In this document: one piece after another, positions 49,513-60,024 of the stretch
Layout of the letters: each line of letters begins with the position of its first letter
Numbering within the stretch: position 1 is the stretch's first letter
DNA from: Cognaticolwellia beringensis
GTDB taxonomy: Bacteria; Pseudomonadota; Gammaproteobacteria; Enterobacterales; Alteromonadaceae
Direction: 5' to 3'
NCBI RefSeq assembly: GCF_002076895.1
Contig: NZ_CP020465.1
Span: 186,001-250,000, forward strand
Length of the DNA stretch: 64,000 bases
Program-made: the position numbers and the translations under genes
Notes under the pieces: model-generated
What the model was told of the DNA's origin: nothing
The model's input: the letters and a program-made list of their open reading frames with translations, nothing else
Database searches by the model: none

Positions 49513-49545
49513 GTGTTGATATTACTAGTCGCTAATTAACGTTTG

Positions 49546-51432
49546 TTAAAGCGTAATAAATTGATTGATTTTCTCTACGATACCGCTTGCATCTAGCCCT
49601 AGTTCTTGATGGATTTCTGCTTGAGTACCGTGTTTAATAAAACTGTCTGGTAAACCTATATTGAGAATTTTTTTCGCGATACCTTGGCTTAAAATATACT
49701 CATTTACTCCAGAGCCAGCACCACCAGCGATAGCATTATCTTCAATCGTAACAATACAGTCGTGAGTGTTACATAATGCTTTGATGATATCTTGATCTAA
49801 TGGCTTAACAAATCTCATGTCGACTAACGTAACATTGAGTGTGTCAGCGGCTATTTTCGCTTGTGTTAATGTACTACCAAAATTGAGCACAGCCACTTTA
49901 ACTTCAGTATCGGCATTTTGGTCGATTTCACGAATCACATTAGCTTTGCCCAGTGCAATGGTCTCATTAACGCCTGGTAACTCAGCACCATTACCACTGC
50001 CACGAGGGTAACGCACGGCCGCAGGTGTATTTAACTGATAACCGGTATTTAACATCAGTTGGCATTCACGTTCATCAGACGGCGTCATGATCGTCATATT
50101 AGGAATACAGCGCATAAAACTTAAATCAAATGCACCTTGATGAGTCGCACCATCTGCGCCGACAATACCAGCTCTATCGATGGCAAATAAAACCGGCAAA
50201 TTCTGAATAGCAACATCATGAATAAATTGATCATATCCGCGCTGTAAAAAACTCGAATAAATAGCAACAACAGGTTTTTGTCCACCAATAGCTAAACCTG
50301 CCGCAAAGGTCACGGCATGCTGCTCAGCGATAGCAACGTCATAATATTGTTTGGGGAAACGTTGGCTAAATTGTACCATGCCTGAACCTTCACGCATCGC
50401 TGGCGTAATGGCAGCTAGTTTTGAATCTTGTTCTGCAACTTTACATAACCAATCGCCAAATATGGCCGAATAAGTAGGTAAGCTTGGCGCACTTTTAGGT
50501 AGGCTAGTTTCTGTGTGATCAAACTTTGGCACCGCATGGTACTTTATCGGATCTTGCTCAGCCTGTTGATAGCCTTTACCTTTTTTAGTCGCAATATGAA
50601 GTAATTGTGGTCCTTTAAGGTTACGCATGTTGGTGATGGTATCGACTAAGCCATTAACATCATGACCATCAATTGGGCCAATATAGTTAAAGCCTAGCTC
50701 TTCAAAGAAGGTGCTTGGCACGACCATGCCTTTTAAATGTTCTTCTGCACGACTGGCTAATTCTTTGATCGGTGGAATATTCTTAAGTATGCGTTTACCA
50801 CCTTCACGGATCCCAGTATATAGGCTTCCTGAAAGCATTTTTGCTAAATGATTGTTTAAAGCACCGACATTTTCTGAAATTGACATTTCGTTATCGTTTA
50901 AAATAACCAACATATCTTTTTTGATATCACCAGCGTGATTTAATGCTTCAAATGCCATGCCGGCTGTCATTGCACCATCACCAATTACGGCAACAACTTT
51001 GCGATTTTTTGCTTCTTGTTCAGCTGCAACGGCTAAGCCTAAGGCTGCAGAAATTGAGGTGCTTGAGTGACCGACGCTAAGTACGTCGTATTCACTTTCT
51101 TCCCGCCATGGAAATGGATGCAAGCCGTCTTTTTGTCGAATAGTGTGCAATTGGTCACGTCGGCCAGTAAGTATTTTGTGCGGGTACGCTTGGTGTCCAA
51201 CATCCCAAAGCAGGTGGTCAAATGGTGTGTTATAAACGTAATGTAAGGCAACAGTTAATTCAATTGTGCCTAAGCCTGAGGCAAAGTGACCGCTACTTTT
51301 ACTGACTGAATTTAACAGATAACGTCTTAACTCTTCACTGGTTTTTGTTAATTGCTTTTGATCTAATTTTCGTAAATCATCCGGACAATTGATGTTGGCC
51401 AGTAAAGGGTATTTAGCTAGGTTTATAGTCAT
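49546..51432 (-). CDS. dxs: Dxs, 1-deoxy-D-xylulose-5-phosphate synthase
   Basis: A 628-residue thiamine-diphosphate enzyme, the first step of the MEP isoprenoid pathway and the source of DXP for thiamine and pyridoxal. It shows [15 protein letters not shown], the TPP motif [18 protein letters not shown]...LNDNEMSIS, and [12 protein letters not shown]...CIPNM. The length equals E. coli Dxs (620). It is last in xseB-ispA-dxs, 22 bases after ispA. Confidence 0.98.
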   Translation of the reverse strand: MTINLAKYPLLANINCPDDLRKLDQKQLTKTSEELRRYLLNSVSKSSGHFASGLGTIELTVALHYVYNTPFDHLLWDVGHQAYPHKILTGRRDQLHTIRQKDGLHPFPWREESEYDVLSVGHSSTSISAALGLAVAAEQEAKNRKVVAVIGDGAMTAGMAFEALNHAGDIKKDMLVILNDNEMSISENVGALNNHLAKMLSGSLYTGIREGGKRILKNIPPIKELASRAEEHLKGMVVPSTFFEELGFNYIGPIDGHDVNGLVDTITNMRNLKGPQLLHIATKKGKGYQQAEQDPIKYHAVPKFDHTETSLPKSAPSLPTYSAIFGDWLCKVAEQDSKLAAITPAMREGSGMVQFSQRFPKQYYDVAIAEQHAVTFAAGLAIGGQKPVVAIYSSFLQRGYDQFIHDVAIQNLPVLFAIDRAGIVGADGATHQGAFDLSFMRCIPNMTIMTPSDERECQLMLNTGYQLNTPAAVRYPRGSGNGAELPGVNETIALGKANVIREIDQNADTEVKVAVLNFGSTLTQAKIAADTLNVTLVDMRFVKPLDQDIIKALCNTHDCIVTIEDNAIAGGAGSGVNEYILSQGIAKKILNIGLPDSFIKHGTQAEIHQELGLDASGIVEKINQFITL

Positions 51433-51454
51433 ATTATTCTATTAAATTTTAAAG

Positions 51455-52345
51455 TTAATTTTTGCGGCTGACAATAAAAGTCGCAAAGTCGGATAAGCTT
51501 TGTGTATTGTAGGGCAAAGTGGCTAAAGCTTGAAGCGCTTGTTGATATAAGTTTTCTGCTTTTTCTTGTGCGCCTTGTAAACCTAGTAGTGCAGGGTAAG
51601 TACTTTTATTAGCGGCAAGGTCAGAACCTGCTGGTTTCCCAAGTTCTTCTTCAGTCGATGTTATATCAATAATATCATCACGCACTTGGTAAGCTAAGCC
51701 CATAAGTTTCGCATATAGGGCTAATTGTTCTTTATCGAACGTTGTTGCCTGATTACTGCACTCGGCAGCCATTTTTACCGAAGCTTCAAGCAAAGCTCCT
51801 GTTTTTAAAGAATGTAAGTTTTCTAATTCTGCCAGCGTAATTGCTTGACCGGTTGCGGCTAAATCTAACGCTTGGCCACCGCACATACCTTGATAACCAG
51901 CGGCATTGACTAAGTAGCGCAATAAATTAATACGCTTAGCATCAACGGCCTTTGAAAAATCATGATTGGCGATAATATCAAAAGCTAGCGTTTGTAAACT
52001 ATCACCGGCGAGAATTGCAGTCGCTTCATCAAAAGCTTTATGGCAGGTCGGTTGACCGCGGCGCAAATCATCGTCATCCATTGCAGGTAAGTCGTCATGT
52101 AATAGCGAATAAGCATGAATACATTCTATTGCCGCTGCAACACCATCGATATCGCCTTGTTCTGCATCTAATGTTGCGCCAGTGATATACGCCAAATAGG
52201 GGCGCATACGTTTGCCACCAATGAGTAAGCCGTAACGCATGGCATCTAATAATTTCTCATCGTTAATGGCTAAGCTTTCGAGTTTTTTACCTAGATAATC
52301 ATTAATGCGAGTTTGTACATCATCAATATATGCAAGTTTATTCAC
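51455..52345 (-). CDS. ispA: IspA, farnesyl diphosphate synthase
   Basis: A 296-residue prenyltransferase making farnesyl diphosphate. The two Asp-rich motifs are LLHDDLPAMDDDDLRRG (first) and VRDDIIDI (second), with GGKRMRPYL near the start. It uses a GTG start at 52345, overlapping the end of xseB by eight bases. Confidence 0.97.
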   Translation of the reverse strand: MNKLAYIDDVQTRINDYLGKKLESLAINDEKLLDAMRYGLLIGGKRMRPYLAYITGATLDAEQGDIDGVAAAIECIHAYSLLHDDLPAMDDDDLRRGQPTCHKAFDEATAILAGDSLQTLAFDIIANHDFSKAVDAKRINLLRYLVNAAGYQGMCGGQALDLAATGQAITLAELENLHSLKTGALLEASVKMAAECSNQATTFDKEQLALYAKLMGLAYQVRDDIIDITSTEEELGKPAGSDLAANKSTYPALLGLQGAQEKAENLYQQALQALATLPYNTQSLSDFATFIVSRKN

Positions 52346-52592
52346 TGCTGTTTGTCTCGTTGGTATTAAATTTTTCTAACTGGGCTTGGCCGTTTTTTTC
52401 TAGCAAAATATTAATTTGCTGTTCGGCACCTTTAAGCTTTTCTTGGTTGTGTTGGCTCAGATGTAGGCCACGTTCAAATAAAGCCATTGAGTCTTCAAGA
52501 TTAAGATCCCCTTGCTCTAAATTTTGTACAATTGTTTCTAATTCAACTAATGATTCTTCAAAGCTTAAATTTTCAATTTTTTTTCTGGCCAT
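52338..52592 (-). CDS. xseB: XseB, exonuclease VII small subunit
   Basis: An 84-residue protein with the XseB pattern FEESLVELETIVQNLEQGDLNLEDSMALFERG, a helical hairpin that binds XseA. Exonuclease VII degrades single-stranded DNA. It is first in xseB-ispA-dxs, as in E. coli. Confidence 0.96.
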   Translation of the reverse strand: MARKKIENLSFEESLVELETIVQNLEQGDLNLEDSMALFERGLHLSQHNQEKLKGAEQQINILLEKNGQAQLEKFNTNETNSSE

Positions 52593-52987
52593 GGACTTTT
52601 TTTAGCGTGATATGAACTCTAGGCGCAAACTTACCTTAGCTGGGGCGCTGGGTCAATTAATGATGAATTTTTGCTGATATAGGCAGTATTCCTATTATCT
52701 TCTTAAGTTATTGACAATATGGGCGATAATAGAGCTATAACTAAAAATATAAGTATTCGCGTAAGACCTATTCATCAGGTATTATCAGAATAGTAATAGC
52801 AACAGAGCTAAGTAAGTGAACAATTGAAAGTAATATAAATATTCAAGATTAAGGCGTTTGATTGAGCAATAGCGGGCTATTGGGATTGAAAGTAACGCAG
52901 ATGTTGGAGCTTTAAGTTACCTTGAAATGTTCAATTATTTATTTGAGTTGGTATCAGTATATCTAAGAAAATTTATCGGAGGCATTT
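52593..52987. other. 395-bp intergenic region between xseB and pomA
   Basis: Divergent promoter region. A 7-bp hairpin (CAATAGC/GCTATTG near 52867-52882) is present; no coding sequence was recognised. CGGAGG lies just before the pomA GTG. Confidence 0.5.
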
Positions 52988-53752
52988 GTGGATTTAGCAA
53001 CGTTAATAGGCATAGTCGGTGCAATAGGGTTACTGGTTATGGCGATGTTACTCGCTGGTGACATTGGCATGTTTATAGATGCTCAGTCGGTGATCATTGT
53101 ATTTGGTGGCTCAATTTTTGTTGTCTTATCCAATTATAATTTAGGCCAGTTTTTCGGGATCGGGAAAATTATCGGCAAATCCTTCATGTTTAAATTAGAA
53201 AAGCCTGAAGAGTTAATTGAAAAATCAGTTGAAATGGCAGACGCAGCTCGCAAGGGGGGATTTTTAGCCTTAGAAGAAGCTGAAATTTCTAATGCCTTTA
53301 TGCAAAAGGGTGTCGACATGTTAGTTGATGGTCATGATGCGGATGTCGTAAGAGCGACCATGCAAAAAGATATTGATCTTACGACCGAACGTCATGAAAC
53401 GGGTTCTAATATGATGATGGCATTAGCCGACGTTGCACCCGCTATGGGTATGATAGGTACGCTGATTGGTTTGGTTGCTATGTTATCCAATATGGACGAC
53501 CCTAAAGCGATTGGACCCGCAATGGCGGTTGCACTATTAACCACGTTATACGGCGCGTTTTTAGCTAACGTTATTGCGATACCTATCGCGAATAAATTAA
53601 AGCTACGTTTGGCAGAAGAAAAAATGAATCAAGAATTAGTGCTTGATGCAGTTTTAGGTATTCAAGATGGCCAAAACCCGCGTGTTATTGAAGGTTTATT
53701 GAAGAACTACCTTGCTGAAGGTAAGCGAGTTGTTGATACCACCGAAGAGTAG
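52988..53752 (+). CDS. pomA: PomA/MotA, flagellar motor stator
   Basis: A 254-residue stator subunit with four membrane helices (about 4-25, 30-50, 145-170, 180-205) and the cytoplasmic loop containing the charged residues that touch FliG. DVAPAMGMIGTLIGLVAMLSNMDDPKAIGPAMAVALLTTLYGAFLANV, split here as positions 140-187, is the MotA/PomA helix 3-4 block. It uses a GTG start behind CGGAGG. A sodium-type stator is inferred from the PomB partner and the location next to xseB-ispA-dxs, as in Vibrio and Shewanella. Confidence 0.95.
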   Translation: MDLATLIGIVGAIGLLVMAMLLAGDIGMFIDAQSVIIVFGGSIFVVLSNYNLGQFFGIGKIIGKSFMFKLEKPEELIEKSVEMADAARKGGFLALEEAEISNAFMQKGVDMLVDGHDADVVRATMQKDIDLTTERHETGSNMMMALADVAPAMGMIGTLIGLVAMLSNMDDPKAIGPAMAVALLTTLYGAFLANVIAIPIANKLKLRLAEEKMNQELVLDAVLGIQDGQNPRVIEGLLKNYLAEGKRVVDTTEE

Positions 53753-53764
53753 CGGGAGTAAATT

Positions 53765-54700
53765 ATGGCAGATAAATGTAAATGTCCACCCCCAGGGCTA
53801 CCAGCATGGATGGGAACATTCGCCGATTTAATGTCGCTGTTGATGTGTTTTTTCGTCTTACTTTTATCATTTTCAGAAATGGACGTTCTAAAGTTCAAGC
53901 AAATTGCTGGCTCAATGAAGTTTGCTTTTGGCGTGCAAAACAAAATAGAAGTGAAAGATATTCCTAAAGGTACCAGTATTATCGCTCAGGAGTTTCGTCC
54001 CGGTAAACCTGAGCCAACGCCTATTGAAGTTATTCAGCAACAAACGATGGAAATGACCCAACAAATGTTGGAGTTTCAAGCGGGTGATGAAACCGAAGCT
54101 GGGGGGCGTCAAGAGCAGCGTGGCGCTGAGCGAGGTGGTCAATCACAAAGTACCGCAGATGAAATGGCAGAACAAGCAATACAGCAAGCAAAAGAAGAGC
54201 TAGAGCAAGCGTCACAAGAAGAAGTGAACGAGCTAGTGAAAAAAATTGCAGAACAATTAGAAAAGCAAATACAAGACGGTGCAATCGAACTAGAGTCACT
54301 GGGCCAGCAAGTTATTATTAGAATACGCGAAAACGGTTCATTTCCATCAGGTTCGGCATTCTTACAGCCGCAATTTAAGCCTATTATGCGAGAAATTGGT
54401 TTGTTATTAAACACAGTCCCGGGTGAAATAATGATCTCTGGTAATACCGATAATCAAGGTATCAGCTCTGAGCTATTTACCTCTAATTGGGACTTATCAA
54501 GTAAACGTGCAGTAGCTATAGCACATGAAATTATTAAAGTACCTGGGTTTGATCAATCACGTTTGCTTGTTGTAGGTCATGCAGATACGCGACCCTTGGT
54601 GCCTAATAATAATCGCCTAAATCGCCGTCGTAATCGTCGTGTTGAAATTGCGATTAATCAAGGAAAAGCGAAAGAAACAGAACCCATTTCCATCCGTTAA
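53765..54700 (+). CDS. pomB: PomB/MotB, flagellar motor stator
   Basis: A 311-residue protein with one N-terminal membrane helix (about 17-38) holding the ion-binding Asp in FADLMSLLMCFFVLLLSF, a Gln/Glu-rich periplasmic linker (about 95-165), and an OmpA-like peptidoglycan-binding domain (about 185-300, ISGNTDNQG, LSSKRAVAIAHEI, RRNRRVEI). It completes the stator with PomA, 12 bases upstream, and is followed by a terminator. Confidence 0.95.
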   Translation: MADKCKCPPPGLPAWMGTFADLMSLLMCFFVLLLSFSEMDVLKFKQIAGSMKFAFGVQNKIEVKDIPKGTSIIAQEFRPGKPEPTPIEVIQQQTMEMTQQMLEFQAGDETEAGGRQEQRGAERGGQSQSTADEMAEQAIQQAKEELEQASQEEVNELVKKIAEQLEKQIQDGAIELESLGQQVIIRIRENGSFPSGSAFLQPQFKPIMREIGLLLNTVPGEIMISGNTDNQGISSELFTSNWDLSSKRAVAIAHEIIKVPGFDQSRLLVVGHADTRPLVPNNNRLNRRRNRRVEIAINQGKAKETEPISIR

Positions 54701-54739
54701 CTATAATTAATGGCCTTGCAGTGAAGCAAGCTTAAGTGA

Positions 54740-54767
54740 GGAGTACAAATGATGTACTCCTTTTTTT
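54740..54767 (+). terminator. Intrinsic terminator of pomAB
   Basis: An 8-bp stem (GGAGTACA / TGTACTCC) with an AATGA loop and seven T residues. Confidence 0.92.
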
Positions 54768-54821
54768 ATGGCTGTGCTTAATATATAATGCGCGCCATTC
54801 TAGGTGTGGGTATTATTGTTA

Positions 54822-56276
54822 ATGAAATTTATTGTTAAGTTACAGGCTGAAATTACGATTAAAAGCCGTCCGGTGCGTAAGCGTTTTACTAAGATTTTAG
54901 AATCGAGTGTGAAAAATGTTTTACGTCGAGTTGATGATCAAGTCACAACACGCATGAACTGGGACAATATTGAAGTAAATACAGCCAACAACACGCCAGA
55001 AAACCGTTTGAAATTGATCGAAACATTAAAGTCAATTCCAGGTATTCCGATGTTTCTTGAAGTGCAACAAACAGATTTTACCGACTTGCACGATATTTAT
55101 GAAAAAACTTTAGCTGTGCATGCTAAAAACATTGAGAATAAAACCTTTTGTGTTCGAGTAAAACGTACCGGTAAGCACGATTTTAACTCTATAAAAGTGG
55201 AACAATATGTGGGTGGTGGCTTAAATCAGCAGGTTGAGTCTGCTCGAGTTAAATTAACCAAACCCGATGTTACGGTTTATTTAGAAATTAAAAATGAAAA
55301 TTTATTTATAGTCACTGAACGCCATAAAGGGATGGGCGGTTTCCCAATTGCCACACAAGAAGATGTTTTATCGCTTATGTCTGGTGGTTTTGATTCAGGC
55401 GTTGCTAGTTATCAAATGATAAAAAAAGGGGCTCGTACCCATTATTGCTTTTTTAACTTGGGTGGTGACGCGCACGAAGTTGGTGTTAAGCAGGTTAGCT
55501 ATTATTTATGGGATAAGTTTGGTGCTTCTCATCGAGTGAAGTTTTTTGCTGTAGATTTTGAACCTGTCGTAGCTGAAATCTTAGAAAACATTGAAAATGG
55601 CCTCATGGGCGTTGTGCTTAAACGTATGATGATGCGAGCGGCTGAAAAAATAGCTGCAAAAATGGGTATTCAAGCGCTAGTCACTGGCGAAGCAGTAGGG
55701 CAAGTATCTAGTCAGACATTAACTAACTTGAATGTAATTGACCGTGTTACCGAAACCTTGATTCTACGACCATTAGTTGCATACGATAAACAAGATATTA
55801 TTGATATAGCACGCCAAATTGGGACTGAAGATTTTGCTAAAACTATCCCAGAATACTGTGGTGTTATTTCTAAAAAACCGACAGTAAAAGCGGTATTGTC
55901 AAAAGTTGAGGCAGAAGAAGCTAATTTTGATTTTGCAATTCTCGATAAAGTCATTGCTGAGACTCGTATATTTGATATTCGTGACATTGGCAAAGAAAGT
56001 GAAGCCGAGATTCATGCTGTTGATACCTTGGATAATATTCCTGCTAATGCGGTAGTACTCGACATTCGTAGCCCTGAAGAAGAAGATGATAATCCATTAG
56101 ACCTTGAAGGGGTAGAAGTGGTGCACTTACCTTTTTACAAGCTAACGACTCAGTTTGGCGACTTAGATAAGTCTAAAGATTACTTACTTTATTGCGACCA
56201 AGGTGTCATGAGTAAACTTCAGGCACTGTATTTATTAGGTGCAGGCTTTACCAATGTTAAAGTGTATCGCCCTTAA
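54822..56276 (+). CDS. thiI: ThiI, tRNA 4-thiouridine synthase with rhodanese domain
   Basis: A 484-residue enzyme (E. coli ThiI is 482). ATG 54822 ([10 protein letters not shown]) is preferred to a GTG 18 bases upstream. Domains: ferredoxin-like N-terminus and THUMP (about 1-165), PP-loop ATPase (about 175-390) with [17 protein letters not shown], and a C-terminal rhodanese domain with the sulfur-carrying Cys in [18 protein letters not shown]. It modifies U8 of tRNA and can supply sulfur for ThiS, which links it to the thiamine genes at 14-20 kb. Confidence 0.96.
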   Translation: MKFIVKLQAEITIKSRPVRKRFTKILESSVKNVLRRVDDQVTTRMNWDNIEVNTANNTPENRLKLIETLKSIPGIPMFLEVQQTDFTDLHDIYEKTLAVHAKNIENKTFCVRVKRTGKHDFNSIKVEQYVGGGLNQQVESARVKLTKPDVTVYLEIKNENLFIVTERHKGMGGFPIATQEDVLSLMSGGFDSGVASYQMIKKGARTHYCFFNLGGDAHEVGVKQVSYYLWDKFGASHRVKFFAVDFEPVVAEILENIENGLMGVVLKRMMMRAAEKIAAKMGIQALVTGEAVGQVSSQTLTNLNVIDRVTETLILRPLVAYDKQDIIDIARQIGTEDFAKTIPEYCGVISKKPTVKAVLSKVEAEEANFDFAILDKVIAETRIFDIRDIGKESEAEIHAVDTLDNIPANAVVLDIRSPEEEDDNPLDLEGVEVVHLPFYKLTTQFGDLDKSKDYLLYCDQGVMSKLQALYLLGAGFTNVKVYRP

Positions 56277-56299
56277 GTCATAACACGTATTTAAAGCTA

Positions 56300-56337
56300 A
56301 AAAGCCCATAAACAAGCAATTGTTTATGGGCTTTTTT
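56300..56337. terminator. Bidirectional terminator between thiI and panE-like gene
   Basis: A 16-bp stem (arms 56300-56315 and 56320-56335) with a GCAA loop, A-rich on the left and T-rich on the right, between convergent genes. Confidence 0.93.
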
Positions 56338-56354
56338 AATGCATAAAATTATTG

Positions 56355-57254
56355 TTATGATACTTGTAAAGCTTTGACTTGCTGCACTAGCATTTCATTT
56401 TTAGGTACAAGGATGCCTGATTTTTTAGCTAAAGTGACGATATAGCCATTAATATAATCAATCTCAGTTTTACGTTGCTGTAAAATATCACTGCGCATTG
56501 AAGAGCAATTTTTGGCGGTTTTTTTCGCTACCTGCATTATTTTCTCTTGCAACTCATTAAAGTCAAATTTAACATTTTCATAAGCTGCAACAGTAATAAT
56601 CTCTGAAATTAATTCCGTAATTATGGGGTTGAATTTTTCATTAAGTAGCTGACCATTATCAATATTCTCAACAGCGGTTAGTGGGTTAATAACACAGTTT
56701 ATAGCTAATTTAAGCCATTGCTTTGTTTTGATGTCATTGGTAAATGTTAATGTTGGTAACGCTTGTTTAAGTGTAGAAGTGATATTAGCGCGCATTAATG
56801 GTGAAATTTCCCCATGTATCGATCCTAAATCACAGTGGCCTAACCCGGTATGTTGCGCATGAAAAGGACTATTGATTTTACAGCCATGAGTCGTCAGTAG
56901 CGTTAAACAAGGTTGCTGAAGACTTGCTAAATTCTGGTATGCACCCATACCGTTATGACAAAAAACAATGATGACATGAGGTGATATTTTGTTTTTTAAT
57001 GCTTCTATAGCGACATTTACCTGATACGACTTTACGCAAATTAATATTAATTCTGCATCAATAAACGCCGCGTTATCAGCGACCATTAATGAAAGTTCAT
57101 GGCTTTGTTGATTAATATCAGTAAAGCCATAATGGCTGGGAATAAATGTTGTTCTGGATGAGCATAACAAGCTGACTGTATTTTTCGGAGACTTTGCCAA
57201 ATGATGATACCAGAGCAAACCGATAGCACCTTGGCCAATAATAACAATATTCAC
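56355..57254 (-). CDS. panE: PanE-like 2-dehydropantoate 2-reductase
   Basis: A 299-residue NADPH-dependent ketopantoate reductase family protein. The nucleotide-binding fold opens with NIVIIGQGAIGLLW; the catalytic Lys lies in KQWLKLAINCVINPLTA, and a late SMRSDILQQRKTEIDYINGYI block is characteristic. It would make pantoate for coenzyme A. It overlaps the VanZ-like gene upstream by four bases. Confidence 0.9.
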   Translation of the reverse strand: MNIVIIGQGAIGLLWYHHLAKSPKNTVSLLCSSRTTFIPSHYGFTDINQQSHELSLMVADNAAFIDAELILICVKSYQVNVAIEALKNKISPHVIIVFCHNGMGAYQNLASLQQPCLTLLTTHGCKINSPFHAQHTGLGHCDLGSIHGEISPLMRANITSTLKQALPTLTFTNDIKTKQWLKLAINCVINPLTAVENIDNGQLLNEKFNPIITELISEIITVAAYENVKFDFNELQEKIMQVAKKTAKNCSSMRSDILQQRKTEIDYINGYIVTLAKKSGILVPKNEMLVQQVKALQVS

Positions 57255-57658
57255 TTTACTGCCTTATTGCTAGAGCGGTTGCGGTACATCAAAATCGACC
57301 ATCTTATAATGCCAAACAGTGCTATACCGATCAAATCAGAAATAAAGTCACTAACCTGAGCACTACGAAAGCCCAAGTAATATTGCCCTAATTCCGTTAG
57401 TACGCCATAAAAGGCAACGGTTAAGATAGTATTAAATAATGGTAACTTTAAAATACTGTGCAGTACCCAAGTCAAACAAAAGAAGCTAATAATATGACCT
57501 ATTGAGTCGATTTCTGTACTGCGAAAAACTACGCGCCTAAAATCGTTAGAACTAAAGTAAAGGCAGAAGAATAGTAGGACAATAATAGCTAGAATTGATA
57601 AATGATAGCGACTTTTCATTGAGGTGTTTTTAGTGCACTTGCCGAAATAAGGTGGCAT
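57251..57658 (-). CDS. VanZ-like membrane protein
   Basis: A small VanZ-family protein with four membrane segments: a first at about 20-36, then GHIISFFCLTWVLHSIL, LTVAFYGVLTELGQYYLGFRSAQVSDFISDLIGIALF. The conserved E-x-x-Q and D-x-x-x-D pattern (TELGQ, SDFISDLIG) is present. It may start at an internal ATG (57619, MKSRYHLS) instead of 57658; neither has a clear ribosome site. Overlaps panE by ATGA. Its function is unknown; the family name comes from teicoplanin resistance. Confidence 0.8.
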   Translation of the reverse strand: MPPYFGKCTKNTSMKSRYHLSILAIIVLLFFCLYFSSNDFRRVVFRSTEIDSIGHIISFFCLTWVLHSILKLPLFNTILTVAFYGVLTELGQYYLGFRSAQVSDFISDLIGIALFGIIRWSILMYRNRSSNKAVK

Positions 57659-57844
57659 TAATCATATCAGGGCTCAGCAAGTAAAACTATCACTGTTCTT
57701 TCATGTTAAAGGCTTTAAATGAAGCCAATTATGGAGTCCGAGTAGCATTTCCTAGCTAAAGCGAGTTATTTGTTATCTTCAGCATTGGTATTAATTTCAT
57801 ATATTGATAATATATGCTCAATTTTTGCTAGATAGAGAGTCATC

Positions 57845-58327
57845 ATGCCTTCAATGGATATTGTTTCCGAAATTAATTTGGAAGAAGTTAGAAACGCAAC
57901 TGAAAATGCCAACCGTGAGTTGTCGACTCGATTTGACTTTCGGGGTGTAGACGCAAGCTTTGTTTGGAAAACTCCAACCGTTACGATGAAGGGCGATTCA
58001 GATTTTCAATTAAAGCAAATGGCTGATGTACTGCGTAGCCAGTTAGCTAAAAGACATATTGACGCCAAAGCGTTAACACTTAGTAGTATTGAGCACACAG
58101 GTAAAAACTTCAGCCAAGAGGCGACTTTTAAAGAAGGAATAGAGCAACCTGTGGCTAAGAAAGTTGTTAAACTGATAAAAGACAGTAAGTTAAAAGTGCA
58201 AGCCTCTATTCAAGGTGAGCAAGTTCGCGTGACTGGTAAAAAACGTGACGATTTACAAGCCGTAATGCAGTTACTGAGAGAGACAGAGTTAGAGCAGTCA
58301 TTTCAGTATAATAATTTTAGAGATTAA
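57845..58327 (+). CDS. yajQ: YajQ family nucleotide-binding protein
   Basis: A 160-residue protein typical of YajQ (163 in E. coli): [30 protein letters not shown], and a C-terminal [10 protein letters not shown]. Family members bind c-di-GMP or other nucleotides and RNA. It is monocistronic with a terminator. Confidence 0.95.
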   Translation: MPSMDIVSEINLEEVRNATENANRELSTRFDFRGVDASFVWKTPTVTMKGDSDFQLKQMADVLRSQLAKRHIDAKALTLSSIEHTGKNFSQEATFKEGIEQPVAKKVVKLIKDSKLKVQASIQGEQVRVTGKKRDDLQAVMQLLRETELEQSFQYNNFRD

Positions 58328-58358
58328 TTCGACTATGAATTATATTAATGTCTAATGT

Positions 58359-58383
58359 AAAAAGAGGCCTTAGCCTCTTTTTT
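58359..58383 (+). terminator. Intrinsic terminator of yajQ
   Basis: A 10-bp stem (AAAAAGAGGC / GCCTCTTTTT) with a CTTA loop and a T-run. Confidence 0.92.
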
Positions 58384-58573
58384 GTTTTTAATGTCATAGA
58401 TAGCGGTATAACGAGTAAATATAAGTCGACTGTAATTTAACCAGTAATGAAATGTTTACGATGAAAGCATCAATTAAAAGCACTTTCATGATGATTTTTA
58501 CTAATAAACGCTGTTTTTTTCTTAATACTTTAAGTAAATTAACTTATTCAAATAATAATAATGATGATTATAA

Positions 58574-59920
58574 ATGGCTGCTTCTAGAGGTGCGTTCAGT
58601 TCTCGTATAGGTTTTATCATGGCTGCTGCGGGTTCTGCCGTGGGGTTAGGTAATATATGGGGTTTTCCAACACAAACAGCAAGCAATGGCGGTGCCGCTT
58701 TTGTGCTGGTTTACTTAGTGCTTGCTTTTTGTTTAGCCTATCCCGCTTTTATGGCTGAGTTACTCATTGGGCGTTATGGCCAAGCCAATGCGGTGACGTC
58801 ACTACAAAAAATATCTCGAAATTTATTGCACAAACGCTTTGCTTTTGTCGTCGGTTTTGGCGGTATTATTTGTGCTGCCTTGATTTTAAGCTTTTATGGT
58901 ATTTTAGCCGGTTGGATGATGTCGTTCGCGATTGAGCCCATTACCACTTTATTAGGCTTTAATGAAGCTTCAAGCTGGCTAACGTCACAATCAATGGAGC
59001 GTAACTTAGTTTTTACCGCTTTATTTATGATGCTGACTATCTCGATTATTCGCCGAGGTGTAGAGCAAGGTATTGAAAAATGGTCTAAACGCTTAATGCC
59101 AATGTTGATAGGCTTATTAGTGTTGCTCATTATCTATGTCTTTACTTTAGAGGGGTCAAAAGAAGGCTTTGAGGCTTATTTAAATCCTGATATTTCTCGG
59201 GTATTTGAGCCCGACTTATTGATCAGCGCGTTAGGTCAGGCATTCTTCTCGCTGTCGTTAGGGACAAGTGTCATGGTGATTTATGGTTCTTATATTTCTA
59301 AGAAAGAAAATTTAGTTACTTTAGGCGCGCAAGTTACCCTTATTGATGTATCAATCGCATTTTTAGCGGGTTTGTTAATCATTCCATCAATGTATGTTGC
59401 TCAGGCACAAGGTGTCGCTATATTCGATGCAGAGGGGGGGCTTATTTCTGGTCCAAACTTGGTTTTTGATGTCCTACCTACTTTATTCAATGGTATGGGG
59501 TCTATTGGTTTATTTGTTGGCTTTGGCTTCTTCATATTAATGTCTATTGCCGCGCTAACATCGAGTATTTCAATGTTAGAAGGGCCTGTCTCTTTTGTTG
59601 TAGAGCGCCATAATATTGCACGGAAAAAAGCGACGACCTTTATTGGTATAGGTATTTTCATGATAAGTGCATTAATCGTGCTTAATTTTGATGCGCTTTT
59701 TGGTTTGGCTATTTCAATTTCTACCGTTTATGGTCAGCCGCTCATTGCTATGCTTTGTTGTGTGTTTGTTGGTTGGATTTGGTTTCGCAACGATATTTTA
59801 AATGAACTTAAACAAGGAAATGATATGGTTGAGCACTCCTTGTTTTGGAAAATTTGGCCTTGGTATACCAAGTTTATTTGCCCGACGGCAATAGCAATTG
59901 TGTTCTGGCATTCGCTGTAA
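58574..59920 (+). CDS. Neurotransmitter:sodium symporter (NSS) family transporter
   Basis: A 448-residue transporter with 11 to 12 membrane helices. The start is the NSS hallmark: SSRIGFIMAAAGSAVGLGNIWGFP, with the unwound TM1 that binds sodium and substrate; ISALGQAFFSLSLGTSVMVIYGSY is the TM6 region. LeuT-like bacterial members move amino acids with Na+. The substrate is not assigned. Na+ coupling fits the sodium stator and NhaC antiporter nearby. Confidence 0.93.
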   Translation: MAASRGAFSSRIGFIMAAAGSAVGLGNIWGFPTQTASNGGAAFVLVYLVLAFCLAYPAFMAELLIGRYGQANAVTSLQKISRNLLHKRFAFVVGFGGIICAALILSFYGILAGWMMSFAIEPITTLLGFNEASSWLTSQSMERNLVFTALFMMLTISIIRRGVEQGIEKWSKRLMPMLIGLLVLLIIYVFTLEGSKEGFEAYLNPDISRVFEPDLLISALGQAFFSLSLGTSVMVIYGSYISKKENLVTLGAQVTLIDVSIAFLAGLLIIPSMYVAQAQGVAIFDAEGGLISGPNLVFDVLPTLFNGMGSIGLFVGFGFFILMSIAALTSSISMLEGPVSFVVERHNIARKKATTFIGIGIFMISALIVLNFDALFGLAISISTVYGQPLIAMLCCVFVGWIWFRNDILNELKQGNDMVEHSLFWKIWPWYTKFICPTAIAIVFWHSL

Positions 59921-59943
59921 AGCTATTTGATATTAAATAAGTA

Positions 59944-59970
59944 AAAGGGAGCTATTTAGCTCCCTTTCTT
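59944..59970. terminator. Terminator between the NSS and RluA-family genes
   Basis: An inverted repeat AAAGGGAGCTA / TAGCTCCCTTT with a tight loop lies between convergent genes. A short T-rich stretch follows. Confidence 0.7.
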
Positions 59971-60024
59971 ATTTATAATTTTACTTACTTATAGATAATA
60001 TCGACTTACTTAAGTTTTTGGGCT

